Assembly: GCF_001039355.2 (NCBI RefSeq)
Contig: NW_019775469.1
Coordinates: 339,309 to 403,308, forward strand
Direction of reading: 5' to 3'
From: Lingula anatina
Lineage: Eukaryota; Brachiopoda; Lingulata; Lingulida; Lingulidae
Length of the DNA stretch: 64,000 bases
A model generated the notes under the pieces. The model did no database searches. It saw nothing but the letters and a program-made list of their open reading frames with translations, and was not told the origin of the DNA. Shown in pieces: positions 37,101-52,100 of the stretch; the first letter of the stretch is position 1; the number at the start of each line of letters is the position of its first letter. Both the position numbers and the translations under genes were made by a program.

Positions 37101-40100
37101 ATTAAAACAAAACACTGGATTTGGCCTTTGTATCTTGCAGTTAAAAATATTCTATTCATTTCATATTACATGGCTTGTCTGACTTTGTCTATTTTTATTT
37201 CATTATTTACTATGGTTCACTTATTCAGTGCCATACGTAAACTTGAAATTATTTTAAAATGCGTTTTAAACTGTATCTTGGCTCAATTATATAAGGCATG
37301 CTTTATTTCAAAACCAAACAAAAATTTTTCAGGCATATCATAATCTTAATCATGTCCTCTACCTGCAAGCTTGTTATAAGATTATTTATATTCATGGGCT
37401 CCGTCTGAACATTCTCAATAACATATACAAAGTCCCTTGGATAGTCATAGTCATCTATTGCATTGACACAGGCTATTACATTTTGTTCTCGGCCCAAGGA
37501 AATATCCCTGAAATAAAATTTAGGCAAAAATAATACATTTTTACTATATCGTGCTAATCTGTTTCGTTCATAAAAATCATAAACTTCGTCTGAAACACAG
37601 ATCTTACAAAAGAATACAGCAAAGCTATTTCATTCATATAAATGTGAAACTCTGTCTGAAAGCGCAGAGCAGAAAAAAACTGATATGTTCTATAATAAAG
37701 TTTGATTATCATTACTGGTTTCATTCTGACACTCTACAATACTATCCCCAAAGAACAGAGGGCTCTACCATAGACATACAGAACATATTTGTAACTAAAA
37801 AAATACTACTGTAAATTTTTTTTTTTAATTAAAAAAATAAAACAATCATAATTTACAGATAAACTTACCTGTGAAGTAGTCTCTCAGGTCGTTGAATCCT
37901 TTTCGCCATGGCTAGACTTCTCAAATGTCTGTTCACCCTCAGAGCTAAGCACGTTGGGCTGTCTCTGTTGGGGCAGCACTGTAATAATACAATGAGAACA
38001 ACACTTCTTTTAAATTAATCATTGCTTAGACACAGTCTGTGCCAAACTGTATTTAGCCTGCTGATCCTTTGGGACAAAAATTATGAAAACACTTGTTCTA
38101 AGACTTGTATTCAAAGCTGATACCACCGTTCAATGACCGATTTAATCTGTTTTGGATTTTGAAAACCAAATTAGGAGTCTGTTTTGAAATTGTCCTTTGT
38201 GTCCTTTCAGTAATCATGAGAATCTTAAGCAACCTCATCTGCATACTTACTGATAATGGGGTTTCCTCTTCTCTGTTTCTAGCTTCACTGTCAGCACCAC
38301 GAGCTAAGAATAATCTAAAGTGGAAAAATAACATTGTAAGAGATATTATTGCATAGCCAAGGTTTTTCCAAAAGCACAACTTTACAAAGAGCTCTTTAGT
38401 TTTTAAAATGTATTTCATTCAATCAATTTATAGTTGATATTTCATTAAATTATAGTTAATTGCATTAAACTATAATTTATAATTGATTTCTAGTAAAATG
38501 GAAATGGGGTCTTCAGCCCATGTAAATCTTCTCAAATTTTTTAAAAAGTTGAAAACAAATGTTCAAATGTAAAGCAACTTACACAACACTCTCGTAATGG
38601 TCCTGTCTGGCGGCTATGTGTCTATAATGATTAGGAAAATATTTTCAGGAATAATTTTAAATATTGGCATAACACTTCAATGTTATAATCACATTTAAAA
38701 ATTGTCCCATCCTTTCACTGACACAGTATACACATTTGCAATGGTACTTAAAGGTATCATACAGTGATTGTGCCAAGTGATTGTGTTTATCACAAAACAA
38801 GGCAGCAAAGCTGTCAAATGTACAGACAAAGAACAGAAAATAAAGATGCAAATAAGTGAAAAATTAAATTTTCACAAAAAACTGTTAAATTGCCAGAAAA
38901 ATTTACCAAACAGACTGCGTTGCCTACTGAAGCTGTATTTTAGTCCCATGTTTCTATCCTGTAAGTTTGAAAACAGTAAGTGACATGATTTTCCTTAAAT
39001 GGTCATCATGGAAGCAGTGCCCAAAATGGGGGTTTCTTCAAATTTTGATGCAATATTACATAATGTTTAACAGCATAATGACCATCAATTTTTAATTATA
39101 AAATATTTGTATCACAGATATTCAGAAAATGTGACTAGCAAAGGTCTTCAGGCCCATGGAACTTCAAAGTCACGCCTTGATAATGCCAAAATGTAAACAA
39201 GACAGCACTTTTCTGAAATGGGTTTATTTCTATTTTTAACACTTTTTTAACATAAAACAAAATAAACATTTTACTGCCATTTTTATATGTCCAACTAAGA
39301 AAATTGATGAGATGGGAAAAGTATCAATAGAACAGTGTTAAATGTCCAAATTCCTCCATTCTGAGATTCTGAACATAGNNNNNNNNNNNNNNNNNNNNNN
39401 NNNNNNNNNNNNNNNNNNNNNNNNNNNNNNNNNNNNNNNNNNNNNNNNNNNNNNNNNNNNNNNNNNNNNNNNNNNNNNNNNNNNNNNNNNNNNNNNNNNN
39501 NNNNNNNNNNNNNNNNNNNNNNNNNNNNNNNNNNNNNNNNNNNNNNNNNNNNNNNNNNNNNNNNNNNNNNNNNNNNNNNNNNNNNNNNNNNNNNNNNNNN
39601 NNNNNNNNNNNNNNNNNNNNNNNNNNNNNNNNNNNNNNNNNNNNNNNNNNNNNNNNNNNNNNNNNNNNNNNNNNNNNNNNNNNNNNNNNNNNNNNNNNNN
39701 NNNNNNNNNNNNNNNNNNNNNNNNNNNNNNNNNNNNNNNNNNNNNNNNNNNNNNNNNNNNNNNNNNNNNNNNNNNNNNNNNNNNNNNNNNNNNNNNNNNN
39801 NNNNNNNNNNNNNNNNNNNNNNNNNNNNNNNNNNNNNNNNNNNNNNNNNNNNNNNNNNNNNNNNNNNNNNNNNNNNNNNNNNNNNNNNNNNNNNNNNNNN
39901 NNNNNNNNNNNNNNNNNNNNNNNNNNNNNNNNNNNNNNNNNNNNNNNNNNNNNNNNNNNNNNNNNNNNNNNNNNNNNNNNNNNNNNNNNNNNNNNNNNNN
40001 NNNNNNNNNNNNNNNNNNNNNNNNNNNNNNNNNNNNNNNNNNNNNNNNNNNNNNNNNNNNNNNNNNNNNNNNNNNNNNNNNNNNNNNCCTAAAAGTGACC

Positions 40101-43100
40101 CGATCATGCTGATTTTCGAACTTGACCTGCGTATTATGAATATTCATCAGTTCTGTAAGTTTCAAGTCAAAAGGTAAAATGGTTTTCCACTTATCGTGTT
40201 ATCGGTGCTGCATATATGCTGAAAAAAGTGAAAAAACAGCATAAATTCCCTAAAAGTGACCCGATCATGCTGATTTTCGAACTTGACCTGCGTATTATGA
40301 ATATTCATCAGTTCTGCAAGTTTCAAGTCAAAAGGTAAAATGGTTTTCCACTTATCGTGTTATCGGTAAAAGTGCACGGCGACGGCGACGGCGACGACAG
40401 CGACGACGGCGACGACAGCGACGACGGCGACGGCGACGACAGACGCAGATGATGGCTATATGTACAGACACATCTGTGTCTGTACATAAAAAACGAAAGT
40501 GATACGTACAAAGGTTTGTCTCCATGTTCATTCACACTCTCCAAATCGCACCCATAGTTTAAGAACAGCTCAGCAATGTCTATGCTCCCAGAGAAAGCTG
40601 CCCAGTGCAGTGCTATGTTCTCTTCCTGAAATAAATCAAGGGAGTCAGTTATGTCACCAAGTCGGCCTTTCTTTTAACCTAACGGAATATTTTGAATTTC
40701 ATTTTTACTCTTCGACTACGTGATAGATTCTAGCTTAAACCAACTATGCTCAAGAGAGTTGAAGTTTTAGATAAAATTTGACAGAAATTCCTAAAATAAA
40801 TATAGTTCTTCCAAGATAAAATCTATTTCAGAACATACTGTCAAACAAGGCCAATACCATGCACTTCAGAATGGCACCATCAATTCTCTTATCATATAAC
40901 TACAATAACCAAAAGCACATTCATCATCAACATAATGAAAACTTAAACCACTACTGGTCATCAAATTATGAGAACCTTAGTGACTGGTCACTTACATTGT
41001 CCCTCATGTTAGGGTCAGCTCCATGATCCAGCATGTATTTGACAGTTTCAACATGGCTGTGCTCCGAGGCCCAAACTATTGGGGACCAGCCACCGTCATC
41101 CTGATAACAAAAAGGAAGAAAAGAAATAAATATACAAATAAATACAATCAGGCTGGCAATTTTAGTACTTAGGAATAATTCTTGTAAGAAAAATTACTTT
41201 CCCTTTCATGGTGACAATGAGGGAAGGGGTACAGCTATGGCAATGGTATTGGCAACAGCTACAACAGACACAGGTGATGGCTTTATGTCACACAGTGTCT
41301 GTCCATAAAAACAGGGAGAATACAAATAAATATGAGAAAACCAACCTCTGCTGATGTAAGGGGCAATTTCCAATTCAAATCAGTTTTTTTTATTAATTCC
41401 TTAAAGAAACTGTGCTCAAAATCTTTCTGTTAAGGTACCCAAGTTTATGTGTGATTCCTCAGTGTCTTATAATTTCCAATCATATCAAAGATATGAAAGA
41501 TATTTAAGTTAGAAAGTCCTTTCACATACCTTGACATTGATGTCTACCTGGTCAACAGTTAACAAGTACTTGATGGACTCTAAGTGACCAGACCTGGCCG
41601 CAACATGGAGACAGGTCATACCATCCTCACCCTGTATTGAAAATAAGAATTATTATTATTATTATTAGGGTCATTTTATTTAACTTGTAAAGTAACTCAC
41701 ATTTGCCAATTTTCTAAATATGTTTTTTAGTTCATTTTCTTGGAGTCTTAAATTGTAGTGAGAGCTGCTGTAATTTGTTCTACAAAACATTTCATATACA
41801 ATATGGAAATGAGTACATGTGTGATGAGTGCCTTGCACTATTTGCAACAGTGTACATAGTACATACATGTGTCTAGTTTATTATCATACTCATCCATTCT
41901 GCTAAGATAACAGGAACTATATAAAGCACAGATTAGATTCCAAGTTAAGCTGTCCCAGATGAACTTAAAAAAGCGGCCCCACACGTGTGTCTGTCCTCCC
42001 TACCTTCGCCTGAACCTCTGCCCCTGCTCTGATCAAATCTTCCATGATTTCCACATGGTTATTCTCTGCTGCCCTCATTAAGGGTGTGTAGAAATCTTTG
42101 TCTGACACATTGGGACTGGCCCCAGCCTGGAAACATTTGTGATTTGACTGTGATTTGGATGAAAAAAAATTCAAACAGAGTTCTTTGACTCTGACATTGT
42201 AGCATGTTCTTAAGAGATCTTACTTTTCTGTTTTCTTCTTTTTCTATGAAAAAGTCAAACAAAGCACTTAAGTTATCAAGCTGTCAAGAGATAGAAGAAA
42301 TCTAAGTATAAATTTTTCATGACTTGGTAGTAGCACTATGATTTAGTTGGATTTATCTAACTTCTAATGCTTTGCCAACAGCACTGAAAATACTCTCTAT
42401 AACCCTGTTCTAGGTTGCTAGCAAGTCTGAAGAAGGAAATCAAAGATCAAGAAAAAAACTTTTTTTTTAAAGTTACTTGACCATTAGACTGGTTGCTGCA
42501 ATAGATACTTGTCAAAAAAGTTTCATTTTTTTTCATTATCCACAAACTTCATATTGCACTAATAGTTTTCTGAGGCCTATTAGTGGAAATAAAAAGTGGG
42601 CTGTAAAGTTTTAGGGTTCACACAGTTGTTGTTCATCATACCTGCAGTAATAAGTACACCATGAGTCTCTGCCCGCTTTCAGCTGCTACATGGAGTACTG
42701 TCTGCCCATTGTTTTCTTCAAACTTTTCATTGGGCTCAGCTCCATCGGCTGAAAAATTTCAAATAGATGAATAACTTTTGAAAATAATGGCATTTCATAA
42801 ATTCTTTTATCATAAATAGTTTTGTAATCTGGTGCAGCATTACTTTTCATGTGGGAAATTCAATGAAAAAATTAAATTTTTGTTATTTGTAAAAAAATAA
42901 AGTATAAAACTGAGAGTTTTTTCTTTAAAAAAATCTCCAACATAATTATTTGTGCTTATTTCCCAGAAGTGTTTTCTATATATTAACATGCAAAAACCAT
43001 AAAATTTCATCATGAAACCAATGAACTCTAACATTAAAAGATATAAAATAACTTTTTATTAAAATAAATAAATAAATAAATAAATAAACACTCACCGAGC

Positions 43101-46100
43101 ATAAAAAGAACTTTCTCAGTTTCTTGAGCTTTGACTGGGATGTAGATATTCTTAGGCAAGGCACGATATTTTTTGGGTCTGAAAACAATTCCAACTTTCA
43201 TTAACCCTATTTATTCAGATTGGGGTCATTAACGACCCTAGGCATATTATCTATTAGCGTAAATTTTTTTAAATGCATTATTTTTTCATGAAATTTCAGG
43301 GCCCTGGAGTTTTGAAAACTTGATCTTGAAATTGATATGAGTGCTCCAAACTTCTGATAAGACATTACCTTTCCATCTCCAGCAGTTCCACCAATCTTTT
43401 GATATCTCCTTTAAATGCACCTGGTCTCATACCAGCTAAAAAGGAATGGCCAAAGACAGATATTATATATACAATATAATACACTATTTTACACATTTCC
43501 AATACAATAAAAAGAATAAAGAGTTCATTTAAGCAGTGATTCACATTCATCTTAATGCTGTATATAATACAGATAACAAAACAAAATTCTAAAACATATC
43601 ACTAGAAATTACTTACTAATGTATAAACAGAAGATAGTGAAGACATAAACTAAATGTTCAAGGTGAATTACTTCCTTTTAGAATAGACCAAAATTAGGCA
43701 TGCTTTTTGAAAATTAAAATATTCATTAAATGTATCACCATCAATGCCCGTTTTGCATATTACTCATCAGAAATTTTTCCTTATTTCTCGTTCCTTATTG
43801 GTCTTATTTCTCGTTCCTTATTGGTTATTTTCAGAAATAATATTAAGATAAGGTGTACCTGTGGACAGTGTTTTCCCAGACTTGAAAGTATGACTGAACA
43901 CTTCCTCATTTAAGTCCAAACCTTCTGATTTGGCATCTTTCAGTTCACTCCAACTCATACGGGCTTTGCTGAAATACCAAGGCAGACAAAATTGTTAAAT
44001 ATTTCTTCCAGCAATTCGTTTGTAAAACCAGACAACTGAAAGTTGATTCTAGGTTAACTAAAATATGTCATCACTGTGTACACTGTGTCATGTCAAAAGA
44101 AGCCCTTTACACCACACAAAAACATTTTCTTTAATGCAAAATGAGTTAATTGTTCAAGCAGTTTATATCTTTATTTCTAAAGAATTATCAGAAATATAAT
44201 GTTCTGATCATCATCCCAAAATGATATCATGAAATAAGGCATACTGCCGGACAAACAACCGTGCCACCTACCTGGGACTTGGCTTTGTCTTCCGCACCAA
44301 ATCAGACGAGGTCATCGACACGCTGCTGGGTTCGTTCAGCCTGATGTTCACCTCGCACTGCAAGGACTCTTCTCCGCAATGAGGGCAGTAAAATTTGCTG
44401 TCCTTAAACACCTGACACTCCTTGTGGAAGATGTGGATCACAGAGCCTCCTTCCTTTTTACACTGGTAGAACTTGCCCTGTGGAGGGGAAAAATGAAATA
44501 GAGGTATTTAAACGGAGTGAAAAGATGATACAAATTGTTAACTAAAACTGTAATCTGTGATGTAATCTTTGGATAATAGAAAAAAATGAAAAAAACGTTT
44601 AACAACTGCAGCTTTAATTATTAATTCTAAATTGAAAATTATAACTATGAAATATCTTATCTTTATAAAGAACAAAATGTAAAAACCAATTAGTCAATAC
44701 CCAGAAATTGCAAACTGCAATTAATAAACTGACATTCAGATTAATGATGAAGTGGATGAGGTATCTCCTTGACACCCCTTGTTTACCTGAGAGCAGTAGA
44801 TACCACAGCCAGGGCAACACTGATGTAGCTTAAGACGCTTCCTGTGGACCTCACAGACCGCCATGAAGGGGATCTTCACCGCTGGACGCACCAGCATAGA
44901 GAGGGAGACACGGTTACAGCAACCAGTGATCTGAAACAGTCAAGTCAAAATGCAAGATGAGGTCAGTATCTCCAAGAAAATACCTTAACACAGAGTGGAC
45001 ATCCAGTGGCCTTAAAGTTGCATGTATTACCATATGAATTCAAGGGCCTAAAAATAACCTTCTCATGCCTTACCTTCCCATCAATGGATTCCAAGGCTTG
45101 ACAATACACTGTGCGGTTCATGTTGGCAAAGGCCGTGCCATTGATCTTGCAACAACACAAAGGAATGAGGTCACGGTCGTGTGCAGGCAGAATTGGATGT
45201 AGCTTCTTTATTGATGGAATCTGAATCAAAGATGAAAAATTATTGAAACGTTTCAGAGAAGTCTGCTGTCATAGAGAAAGTTTTTGTCTAGAAATTTATC
45301 AAAGTTTGCTACCAAAGTATCAATATCTCACAACTGCTTCTTTACAGAAATCTGAATCAAGCAGACAAAAATTGAAAATGCCCCAGTGTCTCCATTCACA
45401 GACTTAGCAAATGATAAGAAGTGGTCAGTTTAATCAAAATAATCAAATGACAACATAAAGGTGTATGATGCAAAAATAATGGCATAATAGTACACTGCCA
45501 ACTGATGATAAACAAAGTCAAACAAAGGAGAAAATACTTTGAAATGGCCCTTCATCAAAATATAAAATGACCCTCCACATCTAGAACTGCCCCCAAACAC
45601 CAAACTCTTCTCCCTACCTTATCAGTAGTAGCAGCAGCAGGGCTGGTGGACCTGATACTATTGTTACTGGATGTGCTGGCCACGCTGGCAGTGTCTGGGG
45701 TCTTTGGAGGGGTCACTGGCAGGGGAACACCACCAAACATCTGTGGGGGCAAGGTCTGCTGGGTGGCAGGCTGAAGGTCCGCCAATCAAAATGAATTTAA
45801 TATACGAAATTTGCTGTAATGGACCCATGTAGGGGTTTAGACATATAATTATTTTAAAGTTATCTAATAGGATCTAACAATAGAGAAAGTCTCTCTCTTT
45901 TTGATACAGTGCATGATGTTGTAGACCAGAAAAAGACAATGTGGTCACGTTCATTCAGATGAAGCATGAAACATCTGTATATTCCAAGTTTTTGCTTTGT
46001 TTATTCACCTTTACATCCTGCACCACAGGCGACCTCGACGTCACCAGAGCGGCAGAATTGACCTTCCTGGGTTCCGTCAGCAGTGACCTTAGTTTCACCT

Positions 46101-49100
46101 GCTCCACATTTGTTATACTGCTCACAGTTGTAATAGGTAGTGTTGACACTGGCATCACCTGCATGCCACTCTGGGGCGCCACCGACACCATTGTGGCCAA
46201 GATAAGCTGTGGGGGATGTGTAGGAACCGTCACGATGATGTTGGACGGTAAAACTGGAGGCATTTGTGAGGTCTGTGGTAGTGAAACAACAGGAGGGGAC
46301 TCTGTGGTGGCCGTTCTCTGTCTCTTGGCTGAAAATAAACCAATTTTGTTTATTTTCAAATGAGCAGACTTGAAAAATTGAAATTGGAATCAAACATTGG
46401 CACTTAAGAAGTTTATGGCAGTTTACAAAGGTTCCAAATGAAATAAAAACTCTTCCAAATGACATTTCATTTACTTGATCAGAAAAAAACAGTTTCAACC
46501 AAAAATGTTTTATCTCTCATGATGTCTTTGTCATCACCATACTTCCTTATAAGTTTCAGAACATTACCAACATACCTCTGTTGGCGTCCACATCAGTGTT
46601 GGTGGTGTTGTTTGAGGATACACTGCCCGAATCATCATCTAAAAGAAAACCAGAAAGATAGTGCTTAATTTTTTACATGTAAAAGATTTTGGAGAAATTT
46701 TATTCAATTTGGGTATTTTGATTTTTATATTATGCTGTCATTACACCTAAAATATAACAGAGTTGGTGCCCTTTCCAATTCTGCCATAAATTGTATCTTA
46801 TATAATAAATTTATAAAAAAACTAAAATTCTACTATCTAATTAATATAGAATATAACCATGCATATGGGTTATAGATGACACAATTCAATTTAATAATTT
46901 ATGCAAGTTTCTGCCATTTTAAGCATGCTGGTAGCAAATAAGTAGAAAACCATGTATTTTCAGTATGCATTGGCAATTGTAAACCTAAATCGCTTGTGAC
47001 TTCAATGATAAAGCATTTGCTACTGCACTGTTGTTACAAACTGTTCTTGGAGAGTTTGAGGAAGCACAGTTACTTAAAGGGACCCCATTTTAATAGCTAA
47101 TCTAATTCTTAAATATAATTCACTTCCTACTTTACAAAGCTATTTACTGTTCATAACCAAAGACTTTCATAATAGACTTGCACATCTCCAGAATTTAACT
47201 GCTTGACCAGAATAAAATTTAAAATTTAACAAGATTGTTTTTTTAGCAGCCAATTAGACATACTTTCCATAAACATTGAAATACTTACAATGGCACTTAC
47301 ATCTGTGTGCTTGTAAACAACGATTGAAATTCTTCATTGACGCAGATTATATGTTTATAATATGAATTTGCAACACTTTTTCAGTGCTGTTCATGCACCA
47401 TACCGGTGTTATTATCAAATTCTCTAAATGCAATATAATCCTCAAAACCTATTTTCTTGATTTTTGTATTTTAAATTCCACGTGTAAGAGTCTAATATTA
47501 TTAAGGGAAGTAAAAAGAAATTCATGAAAAATGCCCTAAGTATTCAAAGGGCGTTTTAAATATAATGACTGACAACTAAACATCCTAAAAATAAACAACT
47601 AAACATGCTGAAATAAACATTGACTTATGTTTCATTGGTCCACGATTAGTAACAAACAAAAAGAACACCATTTAAAATTCATTTGTAACAATCACAAGGA
47701 AAAACAAAAATATGGGTTTTTTATTCTAGCATAAAAAAAAACAGCTGTGGTGATACTGGTAATAGTTCCCAACACAAGACCAACAAATATGGGAGAACCC
47801 AACCATGGTACTACAAAAGTGCTTATTAAAATTTTAATCCACCGATAACTCAATAATTATTTTCAGATTTATAGTTAAATGCATGCACCATCAAACACCC
47901 AACTAAGTTTTACATCTAAACCAATGGTTTTCATTTTCAAAACCCACAATTAAATATAACCTTACAAGTATTAAATTATGCAATTTATACTAACTTAACA
48001 AACCATAATGATTCATTTACAGAAAATACAAAATACATTAATTGTACATTAAGCAAATATCCATCTCACATTTCAATATGTGATATTCTTTGAAACAAAA
48101 TTAGAACATATGGAAATGTGAGATGAACTAACAATGTTTTATGATTCGATTCCAATCCAAAATGTGACCACCGTTACTTTCAATTTCTTTAACAATACTT
48201 ATTAGTATAGACCACAATGTGTAAAAACTAACACCAAATATCAGTTACTCACCCAAAACTTCTGCTTTCCTTTTAAGCCTGGTACTTCTTCTTGAGCAAC
48301 TATCTGAGGTAGCTGGAATCAAAATCAATTTTTTTTAGAAAATTCAATCAATTTCTCTGAGTGACCTTCGTGTTAACATTTCATTCGAGGTTATTATTCA
48401 CTATAATCGTTTTTTGCCACTATCATTTTTACCTGAAGGGTTCAAAAATATAGAAACTTTGTACATGTTTAAGACCAAAACGGATTTTATGTGTTCCTAG
48501 TTAAATTTTTGGATGTCTTGTTTCAAATTGATCCAAGTGAGAAAATCATTAGGCAGTGACACATTTTGCATGACTTTGAACCACCTTACTTTCACCATAA
48601 TAGTACTGATTTTATGTAATACAAAAGAAATGAAAAACCAAAGAGATCAATGTGCTATGCATAACTTGACTGTACTTAAAATTACAAGTTTGACATTTAC
48701 TCAAATTGCCTTGCATTTTTATCATAAAATATTGAAATTTTTTTTTTTGTCAACTCAACATCTCAAAAACTAAAATACTCCTGAAATAAGAAAATACATA
48801 AATCCATGTTATTAAAACAAGTTGTATTGATGGTCTATTGTTGGACAAAAAGCAGTTTCATGCTCAAGCATTCCCATGCAGTTCAACACGACAACTAAAA
48901 CTACGTATGCCGGGTGTACTTTCTGAGTCAACAAGGAAGTCTCAGATCCCATTCTCATAGACACCATTAATCTATGTAGATCTATCCAACTCTGCAGAGA
49001 CTCCTGCTGAGTGTAATCAGATAAACTGAAGGACAGATCTCTTGTTTCCAACATACTTGTATAATTGTCAGCTTTTCTGTATTCTACTCTATGCCTGGAG

Positions 49101-52100
49101 GAATGTCATTCAGTTAAAGCTGAATGCACTCAGCAAAAGTCCCAGTGGTTGGTTCTATCTACATGTACCTAGACCAATGGTGTTTATGGGAAGGAGGCCT
49201 TAGCTGCAAATAGCTACCATACTTCCTGTTTATTTTCAGGTTTATTTGAAGACATTTACTCTGCTGCTTTCGATGACACATCTCAACTTCATGCAGCTAA
49301 AATCTGTAACTTCTCGTTACGTAAACCAGGCATTACTCAGATTCACATCGAACTTTCATCAGGATACCTTAAAAGTTTTCATAACCTCAGTTTTGCAAAT
49401 GTGTCAGACTGACTGGTAGATGTAATGTTGGAAGGTATTTTACTTTTTATATTATTAATACTGAGCAAAAATTAGATGTGAATTTCAAAAAGGCATAGTT
49501 AACGTAGTTCTTTTGGTAGAACTTACTCCAGAAGTAACATTACAGATCTGTGGCCCATATTCTGAAGTTTTACTACAAATTAATAGCTTCAGAAAGAATT
49601 ATTCCCTTCCTCATTGCAGATAAGCAGAGAACCCCTTTAAAATATAAAAAAATCCTCATCTCAAACCAAAACTTCTTATTAGTATAGGAGCATTACTCTG
49701 AAGCAAGATGATATTTATAAAATTTCTCTGTCCATGCCTTTGATATATACAAAGCTTTAGTCAAAATAACCAAGCAATAGAGAAATTCTAATGAAATAAT
49801 ATTTTTAATATGTATATATGCTGTAAAATAAAGGAAAAACTAAGTCCCCATGGTCCCGAGTTAGAGCAGTAAGCACTGAATCAATCATGCTTGTCATATT
49901 CATACATGCTTTTTTTATATACCTCCTTCTTCAAGTTCCTCATCTGTGTCACAGTTAGAGGTATATTGTTGTAAGTCTTTAATTTCAACATCTGTGTCAT
50001 CATCATTATCATTGCCCTCTTTACTGTCAATATATGTGTGTTCAGATTTGATGATTTCTTCTTTCTCTGGTCCGATCTCTGTTTTAGATGTTTCTGCTAT
50101 AAATTCAAAACAATTCTCTAGCTGCAATGTGCTTCTTAATGACATTGTCAACTGTCATTCAAGAATTTCACACGTTAATTTTTTATAAGCAGCTTAGCAA
50201 CAATTACCTCAGCATGCTAGCTTAATCCTCTTTCCAAATGTCATTGAATTTGAAATCAAAAAGGTGCTAAGCTTTACAATGGGCACTTCAAACCAAATTA
50301 CTTTCCGGTTAAATGGCTCACTTTTCTACGAAAAACCCAAGGTCTTTTTGATGATTACCAATTTGTCATTTAACTATTCAACATTTTCATGTCTTCTGTC
50401 TTTTACTGATTTCTTTTATCTTGGTTTATCATGAAGCAAAATCTCTAACAATATATTTATTTAACCTGCATTTCAAATTATTTCCCACTTAAAAAAAACC
50501 TTTGCTGATGTTTTTGATTATTCATGAAGTAATCAGCATCTGTTAAAAGCTCTGTTGAATTTTCTACATCTTTTCTTAAATCAGAATCAAAATGGTGGTT
50601 AATCTATGTTAGATATTCAAAACTGTATAACATCAGAATTTAGTAGAAAAGATACATTTCCCCCACACACGCAAAACTAAAAATACATATATCCAGTCAA
50701 CTTTGTCATTAACTAGTATTAGCATGTTTTTTGTTATCCATACTAAGACTTCACTCACCATCTTCTTCCTCAGTACCATCTGCTTTGTCTGAAATGCAGC
50801 ACACAAAAACACAAAGCCATGACATACCACCAAAAAACATTCCAGATATACAATGAGCAGCATAACCAAAATTGGATTACAATATGTGAAACACTACAAG
50901 CACATTGAGAACTGAATTTAAGACCCAACAATTCTTTCAGAAAAAAAATCCATAAATCTAATGAAATTTATGACAACAAAATTTTGGGGTTGACTTTGTC
51001 CAGTTTTGAATGTGTGAAATTTTTTTTTATGTTGTTAAAATTGCACTTCACTACATTTTAAGTGACAGCAATAAATTCTGTGTTTTAACAGTGTGTGTGT
51101 GTGGGGGGGGGGGGCAAACTGGCACATTTTCCTTTTGAAAAATCATGTCAACAAAATTCATGATAGTTTGCCATAAAAAATGAATGCAATTAAGCTTTTC
51201 AGCAAAATCAATATCTTTTATGCAACAATTTCAAATGCTAGTGCAATTCAGTTATACCTAGTGGAAAAAAAAAACAAAACTGTGAGGTGCATGCACGCAG
51301 GCTAACACTTAAATCTAGCCAAGAAAAAAAAAGGCACATTCAAAACTGTAATGTTAACTAGTACCTTTGCCTGATGTGTCTTGCGGACTTTCAGCTTCTG
51401 CCTTTGTGCTTTTAACAATGAGATCCAATGTTGGCTTAGGGAGATCTGGTACAATTTTTTCTTCCTGAAACATTCGGTGAATATATAAGTGAATATGTAG
51501 GTCACGCTTGCTGCAATTTCTTTTTCCTAAAAAAATTTAAAGATATTAAGTATTGTAAAATACTAATACAGTTTAAATGACTCAATTATAAGTACCACAA
51601 TTTCATATTCTCACTTTAGAAATTGTTGTAATTTTATTTCATTAAAATATAACATTTATAGTACTGCATTATTTACATTATACATGTAACATGATATGTA
51701 ATGCAAAAAGGAATGAGCATAAATATAGATGTAGATATCAATTTCCGAGGTTCTTTAAATGAAAACATATCACAGCAATCAAGTAATTTTTCAACACACA
51801 CGCACCTATGAATGAACACACACACACACACTCATTCAGTTTCTGATTTACCTTTGGAGTTTGAGACTGCGCAGTTTCTGTATTAGAACCTCCATCATCT
51901 ATCAACATTTTAGCAATAGTCGCTGGTTTCAAAACCCTTATTTTGGTAGCATTTCCAGAATTAATCCACTCATCTAACGTCGTATTGCCTTTTGCCTTTG
52001 CTGCCTCTCTTCTTTTTTCTAACTCCTCTGCTTCCTTTGCTGTTATTTCGGTTTTACTCCATTTAGTTTCAGGTTTATCATTTTTCTCTAGGGACGAGTT

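Noticed and set aside
46001-46498. Cys/Gly-rich minus-strand frame resembling EGF-like spacing
   Set aside because: It is a shadow of EHMT exon 8, crosses the exon border into intron and does not continue in neighbouring exons.
48812-49054. 80-codon minus-strand frame in an EHMT intron
   Set aside because: No EHMT homology, phases do not require it, and no clear flanking splice signals were seen.
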